Shown: positions 26,205 through 35,918, counted from the stretch's first letter. The stretch: DNA of 64,000 nucleotides from Legionella_C dresdenensis (GCF_042649825.1 NZ_JBHSAB010000005.1:29697-93696); one strand, 5' to 3'. The notes: generated by a model not told the origin, from the letters alone. Translations and numbers: made by a program.

Positions 26205-27396
26205 GCAAGAATTACCTGATAACCAGGGGCATTTTGGGCCTTATGGCGGAATGTTTGTCGCAGATACCTTGATTCATGCCCTGCAGGAACTGCAGCAGGC
26301 TTACAATAAATATAAAAATGATCCTGAGTTTCTTGCTGAACTTAACGATGAGCTCACGCATTATGTCGGCAGGGAAACACCTCTTTATCATGCCCGCCGG
26401 CTAAGCGAAGAAACAGGCGGGGCGCAAATTTATTTAAAACGGGAAGATTTGAATCATACCGGCGCTCACAAAATCAATAACACGGTTGGCCAGGCATTAC
26501 TGGCAAAGCGGATGGGCAAAACCCGGATTATAGCTGAAACCGGAGCGGGTCAGCATGGCGTTGCCTCGGCGACAGTCGCCGCCAAGCTTGGCCTGGAGTG
26601 CGTAGTCTATATGGGCTCCGAAGATATCAAGCGCCAGTCAAGCAATGTTTATCGTATGAAACTTCTGGGTGCGACAGTCGTGCCGGTTACTGCCGGTTCA
26701 AAAACTTTGAAAGATGCCCTGAATGAAGCCATGCGCGACTGGGTAAGCAATATTGACAATACTTTTTATATTATTGGCACCGTTGCAGGCCCGCATCCTT
26801 ATCCGCAATTGGTAAGAGATTTTCAGGCGGTGATTGGCCGTGAAGCACGGGCGCAAATGCTTGAAAGAACAGGCTGTCTGCCTGATGCGCTCGTTGCTTG
26901 TGTTGGCGGCGGCTCAAATGCCATGGGGTTATTTTATCCTTTTTTAAACGATGAATCGGTCGCTATTTACGGCGTTGAAGCCGCTGGAAAGGGATTGGAA
27001 ACAGGCATGCACGCGGCATCTCTGATCGCCGGCAAGCCCGGGGTACTGCATGGCAACCGAACTTATTTACTCTGTGATGAATATGGCCAGGTAAAAGATA
27101 CTCACTCTGTTTCGGCCGGACTTGATTATCCGGGCGTTGGACCTGAGCATGCCTGGCTTAAAGACAGCGGCCGGGTCAGGTATGTGCCGATTGATGATGA
27201 AGAGGCGTTGCATGCTTTTCGGACATTAACCCGTACCGAAGGCATTATCCCGGCGTTAGAATCAAGCCATGCCGTGGCTTATACGCTGAAACTTGCGAAA
27301 ACAATGAAACCGGCACAGCGGATTATTGTCAATTTATCCGGCAGGGGAGATAAAGACATGCACACTGTGGCGGCAATTGATGGCTTGACTGTTTAA
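26197..27396 (+). CDS. trpB: Tryptophan synthase beta subunit
   Basis: PLP-dependent condensation of indole and serine. 399 residues; the PLP lysine is in GAHKINNTVGQALL, the catalytic Glu in AETGAGQHGVAS and the phosphate-binding loop is GGGSNAMG. YLKREDLNHTG and ALESSHAVAY are also conserved. The ATG lies 8 bases inside trpF behind GGGGGA, indicating translational coupling; trpA follows after 13 bases. Confidence 0.98.
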   Translation: MTKQELPDNQGHFGPYGGMFVADTLIHALQELQQAYNKYKNDPEFLAELNDELTHYVGRETPLYHARRLSEETGGAQIYLKREDLNHTGAHKINNTVGQALLAKRMGKTRIIAETGAGQHGVASATVAAKLGLECVVYMGSEDIKRQSSNVYRMKLLGATVVPVTAGSKTLKDALNEAMRDWVSNIDNTFYIIGTVAGPHPYPQLVRDFQAVIGREARAQMLERTGCLPDALVACVGGGSNAMGLFYPFLNDESVAIYGVEAAGKGLETGMHAASLIAGKPGVLHGNRTYLLCDEYGQVKDTHSVSAGLDYPGVGPEHAWLKDSGRVRYVPIDDEEALHAFRTLTRTEGIIPALESSHAVAYTLKLAKTMKPAQRIIVNLSGRGDKDMHTVAAIDGLTV

Positions 27397-27409
27397 ACCG
27401 GATACTGAC

Positions 27410-28222
27410 ATGAAAAATCGAATCGACACGAAACTGCTGCAGCTGCAAACCGCAGGCAAAAAAATGTTAAGCCCTTATATTACTGCCGGCGATCCTGAGC
27501 CAGGACTGACAGTACAGCTGATGCATACACTGGTGAAAGCAGGGGCTGATTTGCTTGAAATCGGTATTCCATTTTCTGATCCCATGGCAGAAGGGCCGGT
27601 GATTCAGGCAGCAATGGAAAGGGCCCTGAAGCATGGTGTACATTGTGATTACGTGCTGGATATGGTAAAAACCTTTCGCCAAAATGACCAGCAGACGCCG
27701 ATAGTATTAATGGGTTATGTTAATTCAGTCGAATTTTATGGCTATGAGCGTTTCGCTCAAAATGCAAGCGCTGCGGGAGTCGATGGTACGATTCTGGTTG
27801 ATTTGCCGCCTGAAGAGAGCGGGCAAGTTGCTGATATTTGGCAGAAACATAATCTGCGCAGCATTTACCTGTGTTCGCCAACAACGTCTGATGAGCGGAT
27901 GGCGCTAATAAATCATTATGGTAATGGTTACCTGTACTATGTTTCGCTGAAAGGGGTGACTGGTTCCAGTGATTTTGACCTTGAGAATGTCAAACAGCAG
28001 TATAGCTACCGCAAATCGCAGACCAGACTGCCGCTTATGGTTGGGTTTGGTATCAAGACTGCCGAGACGGCGGCTGCCGTAGCAGATTTTGCGGATGGGG
28101 TGATTGTAGGGGCTGGCGTAATCAACGCCATCTATGACGCCTGGCAGGCTGGCAGTGATTGCACTGAAGCCGCTTTTTCTTTAATTAACTCAATGCGACA
28201 AGCAATAGATAACAATGGATAA
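27410..28222 (+). CDS. trpA: Tryptophan synthase alpha subunit
   Basis: Cleaves indole-3-glycerol phosphate to indole, which is channelled to TrpB. 270 residues. The catalytic Glu (E49 in E. coli) is in LLEIGIPFSDP. At the position of the second acid, Asp60 in E. coli (ADGP), this protein has Glu (PMAEGPVIQ, codon 27590-27592), a conservative change. Other conserved parts are SPYITAGDP, VDGTILVDLPPEES, YYVSLKGVTG and VGFGIKTAE. The last 8 bases overlap glnS. Confidence 0.96.
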   Translation: MKNRIDTKLLQLQTAGKKMLSPYITAGDPEPGLTVQLMHTLVKAGADLLEIGIPFSDPMAEGPVIQAAMERALKHGVHCDYVLDMVKTFRQNDQQTPIVLMGYVNSVEFYGYERFAQNASAAGVDGTILVDLPPEESGQVADIWQKHNLRSIYLCSPTTSDERMALINHYGNGYLYYVSLKGVTGSSDFDLENVKQQYSYRKSQTRLPLMVGFGIKTAETAAAVADFADGVIVGAGVINAIYDAWQAGSDCTEAAFSLINSMRQAIDNNG

Positions 28223-29882
28223 CAGAATGACAGAAAGCAGTGAAAAAAGAGCGCATTTTATTCGTCAATTGATAACCGATGAATTGGCATCAGGCAAACA
28301 TAGCAGGGTGATTACCCGTTTTCCGCCTGAACCTAATGGCTATCTGCATGTAGGGCATGCGAAATCAATTTGCCTGAACTTTGGTCTGGCAGAGGAATTT
28401 CAGGGAAAATGCTTTTTACGTTTTGACGACACCAATCCGACCAAAGAAGAGCAGGAATATGTCGATGCCATTATTGAAGATGTGCGCTGGCTGGGTTTTC
28501 AATGGTGCGATATTACTCACTCGTCTGATTATTATCAGAATCTTTATGATTTTGCCATTCTGTTAATTGAGCAGGGAAAAGCATATGTAGACAGTTTGTC
28601 TATGGAAGAAATTCGCGCTTATCGTGGCACTTTGCAAGAGCCTGGCCGTGAAAGCCCTTATCGTAATCGTCCAGTTGCGGAAAGCCTTGATTTATTTAAA
28701 CGAATGAAAGCCGGCGAGTTTGCTGACGGCACCCATGTTTTACGGGCAAAAATCGACATGTCTTCCGGCAATATCAATATGCGGGACCCGGTTTTATATC
28801 GTATTCGTCATGCGAGCCATCAGAGAACGGGCGATGAGTGGTGTATCTATCCGATGTATGATTATGCGCACCCTGTTTCTGACGCGATGGAATATATTAC
28901 TCACTCATTATGCACTCTTGAGTTTCAGGATCATCGTCCTTTATATGACTGGTTTATTGAAAATCTGCCGGTACCAGCCCGCCCTGTACAGACCGAGTTT
29001 GCCCGGTTGAACCTGTCTCATACCGTAACCAGCAAACGTAAGCTAAGACAGCTGGTTGAGGAAAATGTGGTTAATGGCTGGGACGATCCGCGTCTGCCGA
29101 CTTTAAAAGGCATGCGAAAACGCGGTTATCCGGCGGCGGCCATCCGTGAGTTCTGTGAGCAGATTGGTATTTCACGCAGTGATTCGGTTATTGATATGTC
29201 GATTCTGGAGGCCTGTGTGCGTGATGAGCTTAACCGTACTGCCAAGAGGGCATTATGTGTGCTTGAACCATTAAAGATAGTGATAGAAAACTATCCGGAA
29301 AACCAGACTGAAGAGCTGAGCGCGTCATTCAACCAGCAAGATCCGGATGCGCCGCGCCGGGTGTTGCCATTCAGCCGCGAAATTTACATTGAGCGCAGCG
29401 ATTTTATGGAGCAACCGCCAAAGGACTACTTCCGCCTTACACCTGGTACCGAAGTGCGTTTGCGCAATGCCTATGTGATCCGCTGTGAGCAGGCGATTAA
29501 AAATGAACAAGGCGAAGTGGTTGAATTACGTTGCACTTACGATCCTGAAACATTAGGTAAAAATCCTGTCGGCCGTAAAGTCAAAGGTGTAATCCATTGG
29601 GTTTCTGCGCCGCATGCTTTTCCAGTCACTATTTACCAATATGACCGCCTGTTTAACGATGCCAATCCGGCTCGTGAAGAGGATTTCCTGCAATTTCTCA
29701 ATCATGATTCACTGAATGTGCAACAGGCTTACTGTGAGCCTGCATTGGCCAATCAGCCTTTAAATGAAGTATTTCAGTTTGAGCGGTTAGGTTATTATCA
29801 GGTTAATCAGGTAAATGACGGAAAGGTTACGGCATTTAACCGGGTTGTCGGCTTAAAGGATACTTGGGCTAAAATAGGCTAA
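28215..29882 (+). CDS. glnS: Glutaminyl-tRNA synthetase
   Basis: Class I synthetase of 555 residues, E. coli type. The HIGH motif is PPEPNGYLHVGHAKS and the KMSKS equivalent is VTSKRKL; LRFDDTNPTKEEQEYV is conserved between GlnRS and GluRS, and the C-terminal beta-barrel anticodon domain (from about residue 340) identifies GlnRS. A second ATG four codons in is an alternative start. The gene overlaps trpA by 8 bases and is followed by cysS after 9 bases. Confidence 0.97.
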   Translation: MDNRMTESSEKRAHFIRQLITDELASGKHSRVITRFPPEPNGYLHVGHAKSICLNFGLAEEFQGKCFLRFDDTNPTKEEQEYVDAIIEDVRWLGFQWCDITHSSDYYQNLYDFAILLIEQGKAYVDSLSMEEIRAYRGTLQEPGRESPYRNRPVAESLDLFKRMKAGEFADGTHVLRAKIDMSSGNINMRDPVLYRIRHASHQRTGDEWCIYPMYDYAHPVSDAMEYITHSLCTLEFQDHRPLYDWFIENLPVPARPVQTEFARLNLSHTVTSKRKLRQLVEENVVNGWDDPRLPTLKGMRKRGYPAAAIREFCEQIGISRSDSVIDMSILEACVRDELNRTAKRALCVLEPLKIVIENYPENQTEELSASFNQQDPDAPRRVLPFSREIYIERSDFMEQPPKDYFRLTPGTEVRLRNAYVIRCEQAIKNEQGEVVELRCTYDPETLGKNPVGRKVKGVIHWVSAPHAFPVTIYQYDRLFNDANPAREEDFLQFLNHDSLNVQQAYCEPALANQPLNEVFQFERLGYYQVNQVNDGKVTAFNRVVGLKDTWAKIG

Positions 29883-29891
29883 GGAACAGGC

Positions 29892-31256
29892 ATGCTTCAT
29901 ATATACAATTCATTAACCCGAAAGAAAGAAGTTTTTATTCCTCTGGTACCCGGTAAAATTGGGCTTTATGCCTGCGGCATAACAGTCTATGACCGTTGCC
30001 ACCTGGGCCATGCCCGTTCAATGGTGTGTTTTGATGTCATAGTCCGGTTCCTGAGAGAGCAGGGCTATGAGGTAACTTTTGTACGTAATATCACTGATAT
30101 TGATGACAAAATAATAGCTCGTGCCAATGAGCGGGGCATGTCAATCAATGAACTGACCAGCTTCTATATTCAGGCTATGCATGATGATGCCAGTGCATTA
30201 AATATTTTACCGCCGGATATTGAGCCGCGGGCAACAGGGCACATTGATTCGATTATTGGTCTTATCCAACGGTTGATAGATAGCGGTTATGCTTACGTGA
30301 GCGATAATGGCGATGTCTGTTTTGAAGTTGCGCGTTTTAAGGACTACGGTAAATTATCCAATAAGGATATCGAAGCGTTGGTTGTCGGGGCGCGTATTGA
30401 TGTTGTAAAAGAGAAACGCTCGCCGCTAGATTTCGTGTTATGGAAAAAGGCAAAAACAGACGAACCAAGCTGGCAGTCGCCTTGGGGCGAAGGCAGGCCT
30501 GGCTGGCATATTGAGTGTTCAGCGATGGCCATGCATGAGCTGGGTGAGCATTTTGATATCCATGGCGGCGGTCTGGATCTCCAGTTTCCTCATCATGAAA
30601 ACGAAATTGCCCAGAGTGAAGCAGCGAGCGGGAAACAGTTTGCCAATTATTGGCTGCATGTTGGAATGCTGCAGGTTAACAATGAAAAAATGGCTAAATC
30701 GGTCGGCAATTTCTTTACCATTGAAGAGATATTAAAGAAATATCATCCGGAAGTGGTGCGTTATTTCCTGCTGAGCAGTCATTACCGTAGTCCGTTGAAT
30801 TATTCGGAAGAAAATCTGACCAATGCCGGCAAGGCGCTTACTCGACTTTATCAGGCTTTGAAAGATACGCCTTGTACCAATGAGTCAATCGATGACGAAT
30901 GGGAGAAGCAATTTAACGATGCAATGAATGACGATTTTAATACGCCTGTCGCTTTGTCGGTATTATTCCAGTTAAGTCATGAACTAAATAAAACCCGTCA
31001 GCCTCATTTGGCGGCTACGCTGAGAAAACTGGCTTCTACTTTAGGCTTGTTACAAATTCTGCCCGAGCAGTTTTTACAAGCTGGCCTGGAAAGTATTGAC
31101 CGGCAAAGTATAGAGAAGTTAATTAAAGAGCGACTGGAGGCGCGAGCGCGGAAAGACTGGGCAAGGGCTGATGAAATCCGTGATACTCTGGCGGGGCATG
31201 GCATAGAGCTGGAGGATGGCGCTCAGGGTACGAGCTGGAGAAAGCGGGCGGAGTAA
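29892..31256 (+). CDS. cysS: Cysteinyl-tRNA synthetase
   Basis: 454-residue class I synthetase. The signatures are YACGITVYDRCHLGHARSM (zinc Cys plus HIGH variant HLGH), FVRNITDIDDKI, the zinc ligands in WHIECSAMA and DLQFPHHENEIAQSE, and KMSKS as KMAKSVGNF. The glnS-cysS adjacency is common in gammaproteobacteria. Last gene of the block; a pair of family C repeats follows within 10 bases. Confidence 0.98.
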   Translation: MLHIYNSLTRKKEVFIPLVPGKIGLYACGITVYDRCHLGHARSMVCFDVIVRFLREQGYEVTFVRNITDIDDKIIARANERGMSINELTSFYIQAMHDDASALNILPPDIEPRATGHIDSIIGLIQRLIDSGYAYVSDNGDVCFEVARFKDYGKLSNKDIEALVVGARIDVVKEKRSPLDFVLWKKAKTDEPSWQSPWGEGRPGWHIECSAMAMHELGEHFDIHGGGLDLQFPHHENEIAQSEAASGKQFANYWLHVGMLQVNNEKMAKSVGNFFTIEEILKKYHPEVVRYFLLSSHYRSPLNYSEENLTNAGKALTRLYQALKDTPCTNESIDDEWEKQFNDAMNDDFNTPVALSVLFQLSHELNKTRQPHLAATLRKLASTLGLLQILPEQFLQAGLESIDRQSIEKLIKERLEARARKDWARADEIRDTLAGHGIELEDGAQGTSWRKRAE

Positions 31257-31261
31257 AGAGC

Positions 31262-31383
31262 CGCAATTCCCTCTCCCCAACCCTCTCCCGATACGGGAGA
31301 GGGGGCTTCAGTAGGAAGATAGAATTGCAGCCATGTTAAAAAGCTCCCTCTCCCGTATCGGGAGAGGGTTGGGGAGAGGGAAA
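31262..31383. repeat. Inverted pair of family C REPs
   Basis: Two copies of the CCTCTCCCG(TAT/ATA)CGGGAGAGG module with the GGGGAGAGGG extension, at about 31268-31304 and 31345-31380, in opposite orientation. The inverted similarity extends to flanking GCAATTCC/GGGAAAAAATT and GGGGGCTT/AAGCTCC. Such REP pairs (BIME-like) fold into a cruciform or long mRNA hairpin; this one directly follows cysS. Confidence 0.75.
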
Positions 31384-31478
31384 AAATTAGCGCAGTAAGG
31401 CACAAACATCCTTGTTAATATTCCCCTAATAATTAAAGTATAAAATAAGTTAATATTCTACGTGACAAAATTAGCATT

Positions 31479-32075
31479 ATGCGTACTTATAACTTGCTAT
31501 ACCCGCACCACAGTCAAGAGCTGGCAATCTATTTAGAAATAATCAGTAATCTAACCCCGGAAAAATTAAAGTATATATCTGATAAAGCGCGTAACTTACT
31601 GGAAGAATTAACTATTGCATCAAACCCCTATACTGTATTATTTACCATGGTTAATTTGTATATTGCTCAAAAAGGGTCAGATGGCGTTATTATGTTTTAT
31701 CAATCTGTCAATCAAGCAAAATGGCTGATTCATGTTTCCAAAGATATAAAGCACGACCTGAATCTGAATATAAAAAAAGGAGAAATTGAAAAACAAAAGC
31801 GCAAATTCTGTGTCGCCGAAGTAATATTCGCAGCAATAAAAAATAATCCATCCTTAAAGCAGGTTTGTAATGATTTTTCTGAGCAGCAGTTACGTAAATA
31901 TGCAGTTTATACGGGAAGCATAAACTGGAATGCAATTTCTTCAGCAATTGAAAAAAGCGTTCGGGATCAAAATTGCATGCCTGAAGAAATAATAGACCCT
32001 ATACCCGAAAACCAGTTAGAAAACGGTTCAGTAATAGAGCGTGATAATATGGATTATAAATCACCAGACTGGTAA
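31479..32075 (+). CDS. Unknown protein
   Basis: 198 residues, not recognised. Soluble and mainly helical, Lys- and Asn-rich; no signal peptide. A basic stretch LNIKKGEIEKQKRKF lies near residues 102-116 and an acidic C-terminus (PEEIIDPIPEN...) follows. AT-rich compared with cysS and gspE. No good Shine-Dalgarno precedes the ATG; a TATAAA-like box is about 35 bases upstream. It is convergent with gspE with a 4-base gap. It could be an accessory or effector-like gene, with no direct evidence. Confidence 0.65.
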   Translation: MRTYNLLYPHHSQELAIYLEIISNLTPEKLKYISDKARNLLEELTIASNPYTVLFTMVNLYIAQKGSDGVIMFYQSVNQAKWLIHVSKDIKHDLNLNIKKGEIEKQKRKFCVAEVIFAAIKNNPSLKQVCNDFSEQQLRKYAVYTGSINWNAISSAIEKSVRDQNCMPEEIIDPIPENQLENGSVIERDNMDYKSPDW

Positions 32076-32079
32076 TTTA

Positions 32080-33573
32080 TCAATGTTGGCTGGTTACCCG
32101 TAAGATTTCAGACAATGAGGTATCGCCAGCCAGCACTCGCTTAAAACCATCCTGCCGAATACTTGGCGTTTTGGGGCGGATGTAATTTTCAATCGCCTGC
32201 AGGCTCTCATTGCGGTGAATAAAACCACGTAAATTCTCATCAATTGTAATTAACTCATAAATTCCGGTCCGGCCACGAAATCCTAAATTATTACATTGAT
32301 CACAACCTTTGGGTTCATACACCTGAGAAATATCAATGTCTTCGCCAATCTCCATTAATTCCTTTTCATCTGCGCGCAGGATATGAGGAGTTTTACAATG
32401 CGGACAAAGCTTTCTGACCAGACGCTGTGCAATAAGGCCAATAATACTTGAAGACAATAAGAATGATTCAACACCCATATCATGCAAACGGGTCAAGGCA
32501 CCGAGGGCGCTATTCGTATGCAGGGTAGATAATACCAGGTGACCGGTTAAACTCGCCTGAATCGCAATTTCAGCCGTTTCCAAATCACGGATCTCACCGA
32601 TCATCACCACATCAGGGTCCTGGCGCAAAATCGCTCTGAGCCCTTTGGCAAAGGTCATTTGCACGCGGGTATTGACCTGAGTCTGGCCGACACCGGGCAA
32701 ATCATACTCAATTGGATCCTCAATGGTGAGAATATTGCGGGTTACCTGATTAAGTTCCGTCAGCATGGCATACAGCGAGGTGGTTTTACCAGACCCGGTT
32801 GGGCCGGTTACCAGAATAATGCCGTGGGGCTGTGCGATCATAGAGCGCATCGTAGTTAACGTTTCAATCGGCATGCCAAGCAGGTTTAAATCAAGCTGGG
32901 CTGCCTGTTTGTCCAGAATTCTCAGTACAATCCGCTCGCCGTGGTTGGAAGGCAGAGTAGAAACCCGAACATCAATATTATGCCCGCCGATGCGCAAGGC
33001 TATGCGCCCATCCTGGGGAATACGCTTCTCCGCGATATCCAGCTTTGCCATCACCTTGACCCGGGAAATGACCAGCGGTGCAATTGCGCGCTGGATTTCC
33101 AACACTTCATGCAGGACACCATCAATCCGGTTACGAACCATAACCCGATTCTCATAGGTTTCAATATGAATATCCGATGCTTTTTGCTTGATAGCCTGCG
33201 TAAATAAGGCATTAATTAATCGGATAACCGGCGCATCATCCTGGGTATCCAGTAAGTCTTCGCTGCTGGGCAGCTGGCCTGCCAGTAACGATAAATCGAT
33301 ATCTTCTTCCATACCAACGGCAGCATCCAGCACAGATGATTGCGATTGATAGCACTGCGCCAGATGCTGTTGAAATTCAGTTTCATCGACTTGTTTTAAA
33401 TTGAAAGAGGATTGCAGAAAACGGCTTACTTCAGCCAGCACCGGCAAAGAGGGTTCAGATAAATGGTACAAAGTAATGGCGCTTTGCTCATCCCACATAG
33501 CAACCACGCCATGTTTTTTAGCAAAGCTATAGGGTAAGCGCCGGTTTTTTTCCTGATTACTTTGCACTGTCAT
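32080..33573 (-). CDS. gspE: Type II secretion ATPase GspE
   Basis: Cytoplasmic hexameric ATPase that powers the type II secretion pseudopilus. 497 residues: N-terminal N1E/N2E domain, then Walker A GPTGSGKTTSLYAML, the Asp box region LTIEDPIEYDL, Walker B IGEIRDLETAEIAIQAS, His box TGHLVLSTLHTNSA, and the zinc tetracysteine CPHC...CDQC that separates GspE from PilB paralogues. It follows gspD with a 4-base overlap. A two-gene gspD-gspE locus apart from gspFGHIJK is the Legionella lspDE arrangement. Confidence 0.96.
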   Translation of the reverse strand: MTVQSNQEKNRRLPYSFAKKHGVVAMWDEQSAITLYHLSEPSLPVLAEVSRFLQSSFNLKQVDETEFQQHLAQCYQSQSSVLDAAVGMEEDIDLSLLAGQLPSSEDLLDTQDDAPVIRLINALFTQAIKQKASDIHIETYENRVMVRNRIDGVLHEVLEIQRAIAPLVISRVKVMAKLDIAEKRIPQDGRIALRIGGHNIDVRVSTLPSNHGERIVLRILDKQAAQLDLNLLGMPIETLTTMRSMIAQPHGIILVTGPTGSGKTTSLYAMLTELNQVTRNILTIEDPIEYDLPGVGQTQVNTRVQMTFAKGLRAILRQDPDVVMIGEIRDLETAEIAIQASLTGHLVLSTLHTNSALGALTRLHDMGVESFLLSSSIIGLIAQRLVRKLCPHCKTPHILRADEKELMEIGEDIDISQVYEPKGCDQCNNLGFRGRTGIYELITIDENLRGFIHRNESLQAIENYIRPKTPSIRQDGFKRVLAGDTSLSEILRVTSQH

Positions 33574-35918
33574 TTAGTCATTATAACCTGTTTCGGATGG
33601 CGGCTGAAAGGCCTTGGCAAATCAGCTGTTTCCAGAGCCGGCAGCACCATGTCGTCATTTCTCGGGTTATAATCCAGATCTCTGATCCAATCCAGTTCGT
33701 AATGGCGCAAGCCATTGTATTTACCGCCGCTCACTTGCAGCGCTTCGCGCTCATTGTGCAGAATGATTGGCTTGATAAATACCATTAAAACCCTTTTTTC
33801 ACGGTTATTGATATTGCGTTGAAACAGGCGGCCAACACCAGGTATATCACCAAGAATTGGCAAGCGATTGTTATCATTTGCCAGATTATCTTGCGTAAGC
33901 CCGCCAAGCACGACGATATCGCCGCTTTCTACCTGAACGGAGGTGACAATACTGCTGATTTTAAAGACTGGATTATTGGTATTGACTTCGTTGGCCTGAT
34001 CAAGCGTGTCATTGCCCTGGTCAATCTGCATCTGGATGCCCTGACCGCGGGTAATCTGTGGTCGAACATATAAGTGCAGGGCGACATTGACGCGATCAAA
34101 GGTGGTATATGGGCTGCCGCCGGGAGCTGTTCCATTAGCATTGTTAGGATAAGAAGTCGAAGCAACGGATACCTGCTTTCCAACCAGGATTTTAGCCTGA
34201 CGATTATCCAGTACCACTACGGATGGCGTCGATAAAATATTCGCCTTATGTTGACGTGCCAGCGCATAAATCTGAGCCTGAAAATCCGAGGTCCTGGTTT
34301 TGGAATTAATAATGGCAAAGCCGGGGCGGAAACTGGTTGCTTTACCTGTCTGCTGATTACTTCCCCACTCAATGCCAAGATCAGTAATATCTGCTTCGTT
34401 TACTTCCGCAACCAGCGCTTCAATCAGGAGCTGGGCTGGTCGTATATCAAGCTGACTGATAACTGATTTCAAGATACGGATTAGACTTGCCGGTGCATTA
34501 ATAATAATCGAATTGGTATTAGGTTCGGCTATAAGCTGCACGCTTGGTTTTGTTGAGCCTTCATTCTGGGTAGACGCACTGGACGTGTTTGGAGTGGCGG
34601 CAGGATTAACAGACGATGCGTTACCGGTTGTATTGCTGTTGTTGGTATTGCTATCAAAAGTGCTATTGCTATTATTTGCCAGGCTGGAGGCAGGGTTTGT
34701 GCTGTCAAGCGCCGGGCGGGTAATTGTGCCTATTGTGGTGCCGACATTGCCGCTGAAATTGGCTTGGGCAACCCCAGCCAGAATGGGAACCAGATCTTCT
34801 GCCCGCATGTAATTTAAATAAATGACTTGTGTATTACTGTTTGAACTGCGTGACCCTTCGCGATCGAGGCGGGAGATTAATAAGCGCATTCTGATTCGTT
34901 CAGTCCGGTTGCCGCTGAGCAAAATTGAATTACTGCGATCATCAACAGCCAACGCTGCCTGACTATGGGTAGCGCTGCCTTGCGGGACTTTAACCAGATC
35001 TTTCAGGGTATTGGCAACATCCATTGCCAGAGCAGATTTTAAGTGAACGACATCAATCCCATTGGAGGTTGAACTATCAACCTGCTTGATAATTTTGGCC
35101 ATTTGCCTGATGTTATTGGCCCGTCCTGATAAAATCAGCATATTTGATGGGCCATAAGCAGCGATATTGCTCCATTGAGGCATTAATGGTCTGAGTACCG
35201 GTACCAGTTGTTCGGCGGGAACATAATTAACCGGAATCACTTCTACCATCATTTCATCGCCTCTCGGCGGTGTGCGTAACAGGCTGAGTGAATCTGCCGA
35301 CATGGTTTTGGCATCAATATTGGGTACAATTTTAATCACATCACCGCTCGGTATCGCGGCATAGCCAGATACTTGCATCATCGATAAAAAGACTTGATAA
35401 AGTTCTTTATCAGACATTGGGGTTCCAGAAACAATCGAAATTTTGCCCTGAACGCGGGGGTCGATGATAAAATTTTTACCCGTTACCCGCGAAACCTCGG
35501 CAATAACAGCCCGGATATCGGCATTACGCAGATTCCACAGTTTTTTCCGTACATCAGGGATGGTCTGGGTTTCTGGTTTGTCCTCAGATTGTGCAACTGG
35601 AGGCCGGACGGGCAGAGTGTCTGTGCTAGGCATATCACGTAATTGCTGCTGGATTGCTTCAGCCTGAGCCCGATCGATAATCGGACCGATTTTGACAATG
35701 TAAAGATTACGGTCTGCGGCATGCTCAATTGTTACCGGTTGTTTTAACAGCGAGGATAAGCGGAATTTTAATTGCAGCGCGTTATTTTCATGCGGAAAGG
35801 CACCCGCATCAAGCATATATGCAGCCTGTCCATCGATGGTTACAGTCTTAATGTCTATATCTGTGGCATAAGCCAGAATAAAGCACGCTGTTAATAGTAA
35901 AAAAGCAATCTTTCGCAT
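33570..35918 (-). CDS. gspD: Type II secretion outer-membrane secretin GspD with N-terminal SPOR domain
   Basis: Forms the outer-membrane channel for type II substrates. 782 residues: signal peptide (KIAFLLLTACFILAYA), a SPOR-like domain at about residues 25-95 (ending NLYIVKIGPIIDRAQAEAIQ), N0 (WNLRNADIRAVIAEVSRVTG), N1-N3 modules with GRANNI and DRSNSILLSGN, an N3 insertion rich in Asn/Ser/Thr (residues about 400-450), and the secretin domain with VVLGGLTQ and VPGVGRLF. No pilotin-specific S-domain is evident. The SPOR domain would bind peptidoglycan and hold the channel in the wall; to my recollection this fusion is known from Legionella LspD. Pairs with gspE by ATGA overlap. Confidence 0.94.
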   Translation of the reverse strand: MRKIAFLLLTACFILAYATDIDIKTVTIDGQAAYMLDAGAFPHENNALQLKFRLSSLLKQPVTIEHAADRNLYIVKIGPIIDRAQAEAIQQQLRDMPSTDTLPVRPPVAQSEDKPETQTIPDVRKKLWNLRNADIRAVIAEVSRVTGKNFIIDPRVQGKISIVSGTPMSDKELYQVFLSMMQVSGYAAIPSGDVIKIVPNIDAKTMSADSLSLLRTPPRGDEMMVEVIPVNYVPAEQLVPVLRPLMPQWSNIAAYGPSNMLILSGRANNIRQMAKIIKQVDSSTSNGIDVVHLKSALAMDVANTLKDLVKVPQGSATHSQAALAVDDRSNSILLSGNRTERIRMRLLISRLDREGSRSSNSNTQVIYLNYMRAEDLVPILAGVAQANFSGNVGTTIGTITRPALDSTNPASSLANNSNSTFDSNTNNSNTTGNASSVNPAATPNTSSASTQNEGSTKPSVQLIAEPNTNSIIINAPASLIRILKSVISQLDIRPAQLLIEALVAEVNEADITDLGIEWGSNQQTGKATSFRPGFAIINSKTRTSDFQAQIYALARQHKANILSTPSVVVLDNRQAKILVGKQVSVASTSYPNNANGTAPGGSPYTTFDRVNVALHLYVRPQITRGQGIQMQIDQGNDTLDQANEVNTNNPVFKISSIVTSVQVESGDIVVLGGLTQDNLANDNNRLPILGDIPGVGRLFQRNINNREKRVLMVFIKPIILHNEREALQVSGGKYNGLRHYELDWIRDLDYNPRNDDMVLPALETADLPRPFSRHPKQVIMTK

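Noticed and set aside
34513..34812. Leu/Val-rich frame opposite the Asn/Ser/Thr-rich insertion of gspD
   Set aside because: The hydrophobicity is a by-product of antisense reading of low-complexity codons, not a real membrane protein.
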